This document shows positions 46,676-55,413 of a stretch of DNA of 64,000 nt, one piece after another (the first letter of the stretch is position 1; every line of letters starts with the position of its first letter). A program made the translations under genes and the position numbers. The notes under the pieces are model-generated. The model saw nothing but the letters and a program-made list of their open reading frames with translations, did no database searches and was not told where the DNA came from. Origin of the DNA: an uncultured bacterium (lineage in GTDB: Bacteria > Margulisbacteria > Marinamargulisbacteria > SXXA01); the NCBI GenBank assembly GCA_903864835.1, contig CAIPHK010000015.1, positions 124,001 to 188,000 on the forward strand, read 5' to 3'.

Positions 46676-47269
46676 CTACGTAATCCGCCTATAAACTCGA
46701 AGCATACTCTTCCCCCACGCAAAGCGAACCGACACGGCGTCAATAAGGTCAAACTGGGTCGTCGGCAACTCAAGCGTAATCACTGCAATCTTTGTTTTCG
46801 CTGAACAGTGCGCCAGTTTGCGTTGTAAGTCACGCACTGCCGACGGAGAGAAGCAGGTTCCTGCGACATAAATTACGTCGGCATCGGGCCATTCCACCGT
46901 CTCAAAGTTCCCAACAATCACCGTCCCCGAAATAGACAGTCCGTTAAATAATGCCTGGGTCGCACCGCCCAGCGCAGGGACTTCTTCAATCCCAATCGGC
47001 GCAGCACCCCAAACTCTCGCCCAATAGGCCAACGCCGACCCGCGACCACATCCGATATCCAATACCCGGGTTCCCAAACCCATCCCTGTTTTTTCCGCGA
47101 TTACCCTCAAAACCGAGGCCGGCGTCTCCCCCTGAGTATACGATTCAGCGGGTCGTCCCAATTGGCGAATCTCATACCGCATCTGATCGGACGAAAAATG
47201 CCATAACCAAGTCCAGCCCACCGCCAATCGCCAGCTAAGAACCGAGCGATTTATTTCAAACACTGCCAT
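46676..47269 (-). CDS. SAM-dependent methyltransferase, class I
   Basis: A 197-residue protein with SAM motif I V-L-D-I-G-C-G-R-G-S-A near residue 68, then an acidic residue in I-G-I-E-E and a D-V-I-Y-V-A-G-T motif in place of the catalytic D/N-P-P-Y. The substrate is not a nucleic acid by motif and remains unknown. The first 25 residues are hydrophobic and aromatic and may anchor it to the membrane. It is the last gene of the 46676-55179 operon and overlaps the TrpD-like gene by 19 bases. Confidence 0.75.
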   Translation of the reverse strand: MAVFEINRSVLSWRLAVGWTWLWHFSSDQMRYEIRQLGRPAESYTQGETPASVLRVIAEKTGMGLGTRVLDIGCGRGSALAYWARVWGAAPIGIEEVPALGGATQALFNGLSISGTVIVGNFETVEWPDADVIYVAGTCFSPSAVRDLQRKLAHCSAKTKIAVITLELPTTQFDLIDAVSVRFAWGKSMLRVYRRIT

Positions 47270-48525
47270 CGGCGCAATGCCTCGCCACTCGAAATAACGT
47301 CATCTACCCGAGCCAATGGACGGTCCGCCAGTCCCGCAGTCGCCACAATTTGTGCCGCTTGATATCGAATCATCCGGGACGCAAGCCCAGACTCGCCGTT
47401 CAACGCAGCAACGCCCGCATCCAAACAATCCCCAATGGTGATCTCGGTATCGGGAAGTATCCGATCCTCTTCCGTTTCCAACCCCACATCTTCTGGCCGG
47501 ATAAACCCATCCATCGGCGCTTGCCCCGGACGAACCACCATTTGAGGTGCCCGACGATCCAGCGGCAACTGGGTGCTCCCCTCAAGTCCACGAACAATGA
47601 TGCCCCCTGCAATCGGAAGGCAGTTCAAAAGAGTCACCGTTTTGCCCTTGTAGGGGGGATGCGTATAGCCAGTCACCACAAACGTCTTGGCCCCGCGAAC
47701 GGGCAACAACAACTTTTCTACCGTCGCCAATATCGGACGTTTCACCATCTCCAATCGTAATGGTTTCAAGGCATAAAGCGCCGGACAAAACACCGACTGA
47801 TCGGCATAGGTCCACCCCACACTCGTAAGATCCTCCGCAATCATCTCAGGGCTCCGTACCGCCCGTTTGTCTGCCCGGGTCAAAATCTTACGGGTATTCA
47901 CCCCTTTTTTGGGTGACACTTCATCCATGCCATGCACAACGGTAGGAAAACCCATGGCCGCTAAAACTGCCGCCACAAATGGGGCTAAAAATAGATTACG
48001 ATTAAACCCGTCGTAGGCATTTGAAATATCAATAACGACCGGCAAATTCACACTGACCGGCGACGTCCGACGGAGACAGGCCGCAAGCGCTGCCTTATTC
48101 TCAATCTCCGTTTCCCGTCGCAACCGGAGGGACTCTAAGAGTGCCGCTTTCCCCCAAGCGGGAACCGCCGGATCAAACAAGGATTCCATCCAACGATCGG
48201 CGTCCCGACCCGACAATTCTTCCCCACGAACAATCGCCAGAACCGCCGATTCCAAGTCAGAGGTAGCCTCACCGGTTAACAGCCACCGAATGGTCTCTGG
48301 AATACAAGTCAAATCGGCCCGGGTTTGGGCCAACCAGTCCGCTTCCGCAGGCGTTGCATCCAACAACACCATGGCCGTCAACATCGTCGCCTTGGTCACC
48401 AGAGGCAAGTCTGGGTCGTCAAAAAAAAGGGATACCCTCCCCAATTCTTCCTTCGACAAACTTTTACTCATCGTGGGGCCGGTGCCCTTTTTCTTTAAAT
48501 ATTGGATAAATTCGTCAGTGTTCAT
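47251..48525 (-). CDS. TrpD/thymidine-phosphorylase-fold protein (YbiB-like)
   Basis: About 424 residues from the ATG at 48525 (a longer frame starts at 48561). The helical N-terminal domain and the central V-V-I-D-I-S-N-A-Y-D-G and V-V-H-G-M-D-E-V-S-P-K-K-G blocks follow the glycosyltransferase-3 / TrpD2 family. Members use phosphoribosyl pyrophosphate or nucleosides, or bind nucleic acids (YbiB). The G-S-x-G-S-like phosphate loop of true TrpD is not evident. In the operon it overlaps the GDPD-like gene by four bases. Its substrate could relate to the same small molecule handled by its neighbours. Confidence 0.72.
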   Translation of the reverse strand: MNTDEFIQYLKKKGTGPTMSKSLSKEELGRVSLFFDDPDLPLVTKATMLTAMVLLDATPAEADWLAQTRADLTCIPETIRWLLTGEATSDLESAVLAIVRGEELSGRDADRWMESLFDPAVPAWGKAALLESLRLRRETEIENKAALAACLRRTSPVSVNLPVVIDISNAYDGFNRNLFLAPFVAAVLAAMGFPTVVHGMDEVSPKKGVNTRKILTRADKRAVRSPEMIAEDLTSVGWTYADQSVFCPALYALKPLRLEMVKRPILATVEKLLLPVRGAKTFVVTGYTHPPYKGKTVTLLNCLPIAGGIIVRGLEGSTQLPLDRRAPQMVVRPGQAPMDGFIRPEDVGLETEEDRILPDTEITIGDCLDAGVAALNGESGLASRMIRYQAAQIVATAGLADRPLARVDDVISSGEALRRWQCLK

Positions 48526-49112
48526 CGCCCCCACCTCTCCATATTGACCATCTTGCAACAAATCGCATCCAGTTTAATTCCCGCATCATCCAAATAGGTT
48601 TTATACGCAGGGATTTCCTCAGGTCGGCCCTGAAGGTCCGGGGACACCAAACACAGTCGATATCCCCACGCTTTCATCTGGCGCGCTTGGTCCCCGGTCA
48701 GCGTGAGTGCCGCAAAACTATCGACCCATATCCAACCGGCCTTCCCCGCCATCGCCGCGATCGTGTCCATTCCCTCGTATTCCGAAAATCGAATCGCCGT
48801 ATTCAGCTCCCCCTTTAAATTTAATTGAATGATCATCGGAAACGACGAATCCAAAAAGAAGTAGTTTGGAATTTTATACTTTTGGATCAGCTCCAGAACC
48901 TTCCACTCAATCCGTTCGCTCTTAATATTCAAAATCATGGTGCCGTGACGGTAACCGGCCAAATAGGATTCGAACGACTCCCCCGTGGAAAAGGGATCAT
49001 GTTGCAATACCAATTCGCCGCCGACATCCCGCAAGTCAAGCTCCACACCCATCTCTACCGGAGTCCTCTGCAATTCCGCCACGGTATTAATCCGATGGGC
49101 AATCCATTCCAT
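48522..49112 (-). CDS. Glycerophosphodiester phosphodiesterase-like protein
   Basis: A 196-residue, single-domain GDPD-fold protein. It opens with A-H-R-I-N, then G-V-E-L-D-L-R and L-V-L-Q-H-D-P-F, which correspond to the catalytic H-R-G, E-x-D and H-D motifs. The usual H-R-G reads H-R-I here. It is shorter than canonical GDPDs (about 250) and lacks a signal peptide, so it acts in the cytoplasm. It may cleave or transfer a phosphodiester made by the neighbouring nucleotidyltransferase, which is an inference. Confidence 0.75.
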   Translation of the reverse strand: MEWIAHRINTVAELQRTPVEMGVELDLRDVGGELVLQHDPFSTGESFESYLAGYRHGTMILNIKSERIEWKVLELIQKYKIPNYFFLDSSFPMIIQLNLKGELNTAIRFSEYEGMDTIAAMAGKAGWIWVDSFAALTLTGDQARQMKAWGYRLCLVSPDLQGRPEEIPAYKTYLDDAGIKLDAICCKMVNMERWGR

Positions 49113-49114
49113 AA

Positions 49115-51370
49115 TTAGACTCCTAAGTTTTTCTTCAAAGACCGACTAAACGCCAATGTTCGATTAATAAACTTCACCTTGGATGCAAATCCAAAATTCC
49201 AATGCGAATGGCCAAACTCCCTCGGGGGGAACAATACCGGAAACCGAACCACCGTCTTCCGTTGGGTTTCTGCCATAAAATATACGTACAAATCTAAGGC
49301 AAAATCATGGGGGGGATTGCGCCAGGACTCATAAAAGGACCGATGAAATAAATTAGGTTGCGCATTGATATCCCACAGCGACCGCCCCAGCAACAGGGTC
49401 TCGTACAGCGCCATCCCAATCGTAAAAAACTGATCCACCCACCGACGCCCTTTTCGCTTCCCTTTCGCAAACCCAGTGTCCGGAGACGCCAGTTCATTCA
49501 ACCGTCTCCACCCTGTCACGATATCCATGGGATCAGTCTGGAGATCGGCATGAGTCCACCCTAGGAAAGACGTACGGCATTCCTTTAATCCACTCAGGAT
49601 CCCAAATCCATAGCCTTGATTAACCGGAACATGGATACAAGTAATTCCGGGATAATGGGCACAATGGATCGCAAGAAGTTCCGCCGTGTTATCGGTTGAG
49701 CCATTGTTCACCAAAACAATATGCAACTCCGGACACGCCTGCACCACGTCTTTTAACCGATCCACGAGCCGAGGAATTCCTTCCCCTTCGTTGTAACACG
49801 GGATCACGACCGACAACTCTGGCGATCGCCGGGCTAAAGAAAAATACCGCGACCAATATTCATAGGTTCGCCAATCATCGGGGGTCCCCCATCCCAGATA
49901 ATAGTCGACCTCGAATGCCACGATTTTAGCTCCGGTTCGCACCAATTCAGCCATAACACTATCTACATAAAATTCGTTGTTAATGCGTTCATTTTTTTGG
50001 CGCAAGGCCGCGAGTCCGTCCTGAAAAAGCCCGACTCGTCTAAAATAAAATGCCCCCACAATCGCATGATCGGTTTCGGGATGATTGGACACTGGCTGCT
50101 TCACCAAAATAGCCTCGGCGATGTCATGGTCCCTGGTTTTCACCCACCCATACATCTGGGGATGCGCCACTGCCGACGGATGGCCTTTCATCGTAAAAAC
50201 AATCCCATCGACCGTCGGATCATTCACCAAGGTTTGCAACCGGGATCCGTCATACCGCATCCCGTTATCACAGGCCCCAATCCACAGAGATCGATCCGAA
50301 TCCTCAGGACCCAATCCCAACGCACAGGACACCGCTTGGCCCTCAGTGACATAGTCAATGGGGATTAGCTTGGCATGGGGAAATGCCCTCAGTGCCTCGG
50401 TCATTTCATCGGACTTCAGATGCTCCGATTGGCACACAAAACGATAGGCCCCTGTATGCGGCAATGACGCGACGGCACGCGCCACCATCGGTTCGCCATC
50501 CACAGGAATCAGAGGTTTCGGCGTCGTGAAACCAGCGTTCACAAACCGCTCGCCCTTACCCGCCATCGGAATAACCGTAATCGCATCTGGAAACGACGGA
50601 ACCGTCGTCGGACTCTGAGCAGCATTAAAATAGTCAGACCATTTTTGGTAGTCTTTGAGATCTGCGGGGGTCCCCCACTGAAGCATATGGGGAATTTCAT
50701 AAACGGTCGTCCGCAGTTTTGCTTCCGTCAGCAGGTTGTAGACCAAGCTCACATAGAACTCGCCGTTCACATCGATTTGACGGTCCATTAAGGCCTTAAA
50801 ATACTGTTTTACCATCGCTCCGGTTTTAAAATAATACGTCCCATCCGATGCATATTCTTCCATTCGATTAGTGGTAAACGGCGCTTTTTCGCGGATTTCG
50901 AGCAACCATTGGTCGGTTTCCCTCATAAACGCGTAGTGAGTGCTGCCCAACATATGGGGATGAAATCCTTTGTAGGCACTCATTGCCCCATCTGATTTCC
51001 GACCCCGCACGACCTTTAAAAAATCGGCGTAGTCCCACCATTTTCCAAAATCGCAATAATTAACGATGACTTCTTGGTCGTCCCGAATCCATTCTGAGGC
51101 CGCCAGCACCGCGTGAACCGGACCCAACTTATGCGGCCGAATCGGAATAATCTTCGCGGACGGTGCATATTTTAATAAGATTTGACGCATTGGGGTGGTT
51201 TCCAGGTGGTCCCGATTACATATAAAAATAAACGTGGTCTCGCCCGGAAACATATCCACCACATGAGCAATAATCGGCCGCCCATCCACCATAATTAACG
51301 GCTTTGGCATCTCATATCCCGCCGCCAAAAATCGTTGCCCCACTCCCGACATCGGAATTACCACTTGCAT
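49115..51370 (-). CDS. Tandem nucleotidyltransferase and GT2 glycosyltransferase fusion
   Basis: A 751-residue, three-domain protein. Two nucleotidyltransferase domains lie in tandem (about 1-250 and 263-510), each with its own G-x-G-x-R-F ... P-K-P-L loop (G-V-G-Q-R-F and G-K-G-E-R-F). They are related to each other, sharing the ends G-E-F-Y-V / N-E-F-Y-V and W-G-T-P. A GT2 glycosyltransferase (about 518-751) follows, with V-V-I-P-C-Y-N-E and H-A-D-L-Q-T-D-P. It should activate a phosphorylated sugar or polyol with NTP and then transfer it. The ATG at 51370 has GGAGG eight bases upstream and shares one base with the preceding stop (TAATG). Confidence 0.85.
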   Translation of the reverse strand: MQVVIPMSGVGQRFLAAGYEMPKPLIMVDGRPIIAHVVDMFPGETTFIFICNRDHLETTPMRQILLKYAPSAKIIPIRPHKLGPVHAVLAASEWIRDDQEVIVNYCDFGKWWDYADFLKVVRGRKSDGAMSAYKGFHPHMLGSTHYAFMRETDQWLLEIREKAPFTTNRMEEYASDGTYYFKTGAMVKQYFKALMDRQIDVNGEFYVSLVYNLLTEAKLRTTVYEIPHMLQWGTPADLKDYQKWSDYFNAAQSPTTVPSFPDAITVIPMAGKGERFVNAGFTTPKPLIPVDGEPMVARAVASLPHTGAYRFVCQSEHLKSDEMTEALRAFPHAKLIPIDYVTEGQAVSCALGLGPEDSDRSLWIGACDNGMRYDGSRLQTLVNDPTVDGIVFTMKGHPSAVAHPQMYGWVKTRDHDIAEAILVKQPVSNHPETDHAIVGAFYFRRVGLFQDGLAALRQKNERINNEFYVDSVMAELVRTGAKIVAFEVDYYLGWGTPDDWRTYEYWSRYFSLARRSPELSVVIPCYNEGEGIPRLVDRLKDVVQACPELHIVLVNNGSTDNTAELLAIHCAHYPGITCIHVPVNQGYGFGILSGLKECRTSFLGWTHADLQTDPMDIVTGWRRLNELASPDTGFAKGKRKGRRWVDQFFTIGMALYETLLLGRSLWDINAQPNLFHRSFYESWRNPPHDFALDLYVYFMAETQRKTVVRFPVLFPPREFGHSHWNFGFASKVKFINRTLAFSRSLKKNLGV

Positions 51371-52371
51371 TACCGCATCCTCCATTTTTCAGCATCCCAG
51401 TTCTGCAAAAAGCGTACTTCGTCGTTCGGCAGGGGGACCCCCGACTGACCAAATTTCACCGCCATCAACTGGGCCGTCGCGACCTCCTCGATTTCCCTGG
51501 CCCGATTCATTGATTTTGCTGCGATATACACTCGATCGCCATCTCTGATAATCGGCGGATACGTCCCGAAGTCCGCAATATACGTCGCGATATCCGCCAG
51601 CATTGGCCATGCCGGCCCACTAAACACCGCCTGATCAGGAAAAAACGGCCCGATTTCCGAGGCCCGCCGCACCAAGTCCACGTCCAAAAACAACGGCGTC
51701 TGGCACCAATGAACCACCGGAATTTCCCCCGTTTTTGCCTCAATCATATATTGAATTCGAGTGACCATTCGATAGGGCAATGGATCAATACCAAGCACAT
51801 CGGCGATGGTTCCGGTAACGGTGTGCATCACCTCCAACACGCCCTCCTCGGTGGGGCCCGACACAATCAACCCGTGATTCTGAAGCCAAATTGCCGTCGG
51901 ATTCGCCGGATCTATCGCAAGATCAGCAACCGCGACACCCAATGCAACGCCTGGGGTACAATACGGAACACAGGCCACATCCGCCCCCCAAATATCCTTA
52001 AGCATTTCTTTCCAATTTGCATCACAAAGAATGGGCAACGCGTCCCAAGGATGCACGTGCAGTACTACTCTCCCCAACACTGCATGCATATATGTCTCAA
52101 TGGATGGACGTCCCTCGGACATCACTGGCAAGGCCCATGATTCGGATATCTCTCCACGACGCGGCACCGATAAAAAATCAACAATCTGGGGAAAATCCAC
52201 ATCCACGACGCCCACGGAATCGGTGACCGTCGACAGCGCAGCGCCCGACGCCTTAATCGTCATTCGGACAGCGTCCCGTTTGATCGATGCGTTTCCGCCC
52301 CCCGCCTGAATCCAATCCAACCGAGACCCCGCCAGTCTACAGAGCCGAGAAAATGCGCTAGTTTCGGTCAT
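51370..52371 (-). CDS. Class II aldolase/adducin-family protein
   Basis: A 333-residue protein with a class II aldolase fold. Metal ligands are visible in H-V-H-P-W-D-A-L (residues about 104-111) and a downstream N-H-G-L-I-V-S-G block. The C-terminal 110 residues go beyond the fold, with no motif I know. Family members split or epimerise sugar phosphates such as fuculose- or ribulose-phosphate. The G-G-G-N-A-S-I-K motif near residue 25 is typical. It overlaps the upstream fusion gene by 14 bases and the next gene by one base. Confidence 0.82.
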   Translation of the reverse strand: MTETSAFSRLCRLAGSRLDWIQAGGGNASIKRDAVRMTIKASGAALSTVTDSVGVVDVDFPQIVDFLSVPRRGEISESWALPVMSEGRPSIETYMHAVLGRVVLHVHPWDALPILCDANWKEMLKDIWGADVACVPYCTPGVALGVAVADLAIDPANPTAIWLQNHGLIVSGPTEEGVLEVMHTVTGTIADVLGIDPLPYRMVTRIQYMIEAKTGEIPVVHWCQTPLFLDVDLVRRASEIGPFFPDQAVFSGPAWPMLADIATYIADFGTYPPIIRDGDRVYIAAKSMNRAREIEEVATAQLMAVKFGQSGVPLPNDEVRFLQNWDAEKWRMR

Positions 52372-54409
52372 CGCCCGCCCCTTTTAACGTCTCCGCCAAT
52401 ACCAGGAGAATAAAAAACTGGATTGCCCCCGAAAACCCCGTCTCCCACTCCACCGGCAACTCAATCAAATCCTCTAAATTATCAACCACCAAGTTCACGC
52501 TACTATCCAACACGAGCGGCTCGAGTGGCACGGAAAACACAACGGTCTGCAGCCGAAGGTCCTCCTCATAGTTCCACGAAAAGGGAACCCCTAGACGCTC
52601 CCACAACTCCAAAACGGTATCCAACGCAATACTGGCGTTTACCGATATTCCGAGTCGGATCTCAGGCACATCGTCCGTCAACGGATTAACAATTGGAACC
52701 GCCGGAAAAAACCGAATCACTAAATCAGCAAAATCGCGCTGAGGCTGGATAAACCGAGACGCATCCCCCACCCGTTTTTCGATGTCCTGCATGATTTTAT
52801 CGACAGACTGGCTCCGATGCGCACTGTCCCGCTGCACTTTCCAGTACCGCCGCAACCCGTCGTCCGTGTCGATAAATATTTTGATATCGGTCAGACGTCG
52901 TGCCACCGGCAGATAAAACGGGTGAAGCCCACTAAAAATGACATACCGCTTGGGTTTAATCTTGGTCGGCGGATCAAATTTCCCAGTGTCATGATTATAG
53001 TCGATCCGAAATATCGGTCGCCAATGTTTGAGCTCAATCAGATGATTGGCCTGCCGATGCAAAAAATTCGCTTTGGGATCCAGGTGGGTAAACGACTGCC
53101 AATTTGCATCCTTCCGTTCCCACCGATGGTCGCCATCCCCTTCAATTTCCAATGCGTCTTTACCGAGCAACCGTCGCACCGTCGTCTTTAGGGTGGATTT
53201 CCCCGCCCCGCTGTCCCCGCCGATTCCAATCACCGTCGCGGTATCCCGAATATAGAGTTGGTTACTCCGAATCCCGACTTTATACAGCATATAAATGGTT
53301 ACAACCCCCATCATTTCCAGGGCGGTAAACATCAAATTTCGAAGCACTGGGTGGTCAATTTTCAACAGAATCGCATGCCCCAGAATCGATAAATCCGGGT
53401 AATCCGGCACATAAAACCCAATAAAGAACGCCAAATACGCCAGCACGAGTACGATGTATAGATACGGATACGTCCGACTCCGAGTATGAAACTTAATAAA
53501 AAATATACTCAAAAACGGGAGTGGCCAGATATACCAACCCGGTGATGGCGGCACCATCCCCACAAACAAAGTAAACAAAATCGCCAAAAAAGCGGTCAAT
53601 ATGTCTCGATTAAGGGTTCGAAACGTTGCGAATCGGATTACCAGCAACCCACTGACCAACAACGGCAGGTAAATCCGAAGTGTCCCAACATCCAGCACCG
53701 CGTTCATAACGCTCATCTGTTTCGGATTCTGAAGCACATGCGCCACAAACGCCGTCGACCAGTACGGCCAAACTATTGCCCCGATCACAATCGGAATCGG
53801 TAGCAAAAACAAGAGCGCCGCACGCGTTCCATATTTCTTGACGACGTAGACAAAAAGTAACGGAACCGCCACCGCCACGTGGAGTTTCGTCGCCATCGCC
53901 AACCCCATTGCAATCCCACCCCAGGTCGGTTTCCGCATCAGCACCCAATGGGTCCCCAATACCGCCAACGCAGTCGGAATCAAGTCCAGCTGCCCATGCA
54001 TATACCCTGCATAAAGAATGATGGGCGAGGCCCAATAAAACAAAAGAATTTCAATTGCCTTTTTGGGAAACCATAGGCGCAGCAAAAATGCGATCATCAG
54101 ATCCGCCCCAAGTGTCGGTAGTTTAAACAGAATATGTTGAACAAAAAACGACGGTGCAAAGGCCATCGAAATCCACTTAGAAAGCGCCACCCCGGGAACC
54201 AATAGCATCAACATCAATGGGGGATAGGGAAACGATGACGACGTCACCCCAACTGCCGCCCACGGATTGCCTCCTTCAGACAAAAACCGAGATACAAACG
54301 GAATAAACAGCTGGTCCAAATAGGCCGACGAAAACAACCCGGCAACACCCAACTTGACAATAAGTACTGACAAAAACAAGCCTATTTTTCCTCGATTTCC
54401 TATCGACAT
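52358..54409 (-). CDS. Membrane GT-C-like glycosyltransferase fused to uridine-kinase-like kinase
   Basis: A 683-residue fusion. Residues 1-about 380 contain ten or more membrane helices like polyprenol-dependent mannosyl/glycosyltransferases (GT-C or DUF2029 type), with a conserved loop Y-M-H-G-Q-L-D-L-I-P near residues 136-145 and P-Y-P-P near 61. Residues about 390-590 are a uridine-kinase/phosphoribulokinase-type P-loop kinase with G-G-D-S-G-A-G-K-S (397-405) and the D-G-D-H-R-W motif. The last 90 residues have no known family. I know of no standard protein with this pair of domains. Both catalytic motifs look intact, so it may couple phosphorylation in the cytosol to transfer across the membrane. 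Confidence 0.8.
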   Translation of the reverse strand: MSIGNRGKIGLFLSVLIVKLGVAGLFSSAYLDQLFIPFVSRFLSEGGNPWAAVGVTSSSFPYPPLMLMLLVPGVALSKWISMAFAPSFFVQHILFKLPTLGADLMIAFLLRLWFPKKAIEILLFYWASPIILYAGYMHGQLDLIPTALAVLGTHWVLMRKPTWGGIAMGLAMATKLHVAVAVPLLFVYVVKKYGTRAALLFLLPIPIVIGAIVWPYWSTAFVAHVLQNPKQMSVMNAVLDVGTLRIYLPLLVSGLLVIRFATFRTLNRDILTAFLAILFTLFVGMVPPSPGWYIWPLPFLSIFFIKFHTRSRTYPYLYIVLVLAYLAFFIGFYVPDYPDLSILGHAILLKIDHPVLRNLMFTALEMMGVVTIYMLYKVGIRSNQLYIRDTATVIGIGGDSGAGKSTLKTTVRRLLGKDALEIEGDGDHRWERKDANWQSFTHLDPKANFLHRQANHLIELKHWRPIFRIDYNHDTGKFDPPTKIKPKRYVIFSGLHPFYLPVARRLTDIKIFIDTDDGLRRYWKVQRDSAHRSQSVDKIMQDIEKRVGDASRFIQPQRDFADLVIRFFPAVPIVNPLTDDVPEIRLGISVNASIALDTVLELWERLGVPFSWNYEEDLRLQTVVFSVPLEPLVLDSSVNLVVDNLEDLIELPVEWETGFSGAIQFFILLVLAETLKGAGDDRN

Positions 54410-55179
54410 ATAAACGGCTCCTCATGATTACCTTGGGGAACAAACCACTGAAGGTCCGCTGCAAATCGGCACACTTCCCCCACCACCAGCAACGACGGCG
54501 ATTCCATCTTGTGTTCCCGGGCCAAGGCCGCAATGGTCCGCAAATTCCCCACGATGTGGCGATGGGCTCCCGTTGTCCCCGAGCTAATGACCGCAGCGGG
54601 GGTCTCTTCAGAAAAGCCACCGCTCCCTGCCACTCGGCAAGTAAGTGCCTCCAAATGGGCCAATGGCATAAAAAACACCACCGTGTCGGCCGTGGGGATA
54701 TGAAGGTCTCCAAGCGCATCGACGTTGGAAAATGTCGTCGCCGTCACAAAGGCGACCGACCGTGCCACCTCCCGAAAGGTCAACGGGATTCCCGCGTAGA
54801 TCGGGGCAGCGGTCGCCGAGGACACGCCGGGAATCACCCGATACCCCACATTATTACTTTTTAGATATTCCATTTCTTCGCCCAAACGGCCAAACACCGA
54901 GGGGTCCCCGCCTTTGAGCCGAACAACCCGATGGCCGTTTTGGGCATACGACACCAAAAGGGCGTTAATGTCGTCTTGGCGTTTGCTATGATGCCCCCGA
55001 CTCTTCCCCACCAAAATAAGCTCAGCGCCCGCCGCAAACTCTAAAATAGAGGGCGGGATAAGATAGTCGTAAAAGACAATTGATGCCGCCCGCAGTGCGT
55101 CGACTCCGGCAACAGTCATTAACCCGGGATCACCCGGTCCGGCGCCGACAAACATAACGGTAGAGGAAGGAAATACCAC
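54400..55179 (-). CDS. cobA: Uroporphyrinogen-III C-methyltransferase (siroheme branch)
   Basis: About 259 residues from the GTG at 55179. The family opens with V-G-A-G-P-G-D-P-G-L-M-T, and R-L-K-G-G-D-P-S-V-F-G-R lies in the second half. It adds two methyl groups to uroporphyrinogen III to give precorrin-2, the branch point to siroheme. Together with the gene at 27409 it replaces a CysG fusion. The longer ATG start at 55209 has no ribosome binding site; GTG at 55179 has a TATGAT box six bases upstream. It overlaps the fusion gene by ten bases, so siroheme supply and the unusual operon share a transcript. Confidence 0.92.
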   Translation of the reverse strand: MVFPSSTVMFVGAGPGDPGLMTVAGVDALRAASIVFYDYLIPPSILEFAAGAELILVGKSRGHHSKRQDDINALLVSYAQNGHRVVRLKGGDPSVFGRLGEEMEYLKSNNVGYRVIPGVSSATAAPIYAGIPLTFREVARSVAFVTATTFSNVDALGDLHIPTADTVVFFMPLAHLEALTCRVAGSGGFSEETPAAVISSGTTGAHRHIVGNLRTIAALAREHKMESPSLLVVGEVCRFAADLQWFVPQGNHEEPFICR

Positions 55180-55185
55180 GCGGCT

Positions 55186-55191
55186 ATCATA
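55186..55191 (-). promoter_or_regulatory. -10 box of the 46676-55179 operon, leaderless type
   Basis: TATGAT ending six bases before the GTG at 55179, with no ribosome binding site. The -35 region is T-rich and not well defined. Confidence 0.45.
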
Positions 55192-55377
55192 CCAAACTAT
55201 CTCCATCATAAAAAATCGATGTTTTGAACGACTCTCTCTTGTCGATATATTGGCTATCCCAAGTAATTCTGAAAATTTCCCTGAGGTGACTGATTATGAC
55301 CGTAGGTAACGCTAAGCAAATTAATACTATTACATTGTCCTCTGCTGATACCGATTGGATTCTTTTTATGTAGATGA

Positions 55378-55406
55378 TTGGCCAGTCCCCGAACTAAGGT
55401 TATACT
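55378..55406 (+). promoter_or_regulatory. Leaderless-type promoter of the EF-hand-like protein gene
   Basis: TTGGCC (55378-55383), 17 bases, TATACT (55401-55406). The -10 box ends seven bases before the ATG at 55414 and no ribosome binding site is present. The 180 bases between the two divergent promoters hold nothing else I can name. Confidence 0.55.
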
Positions 55407-55413
55407 GCCCTCC

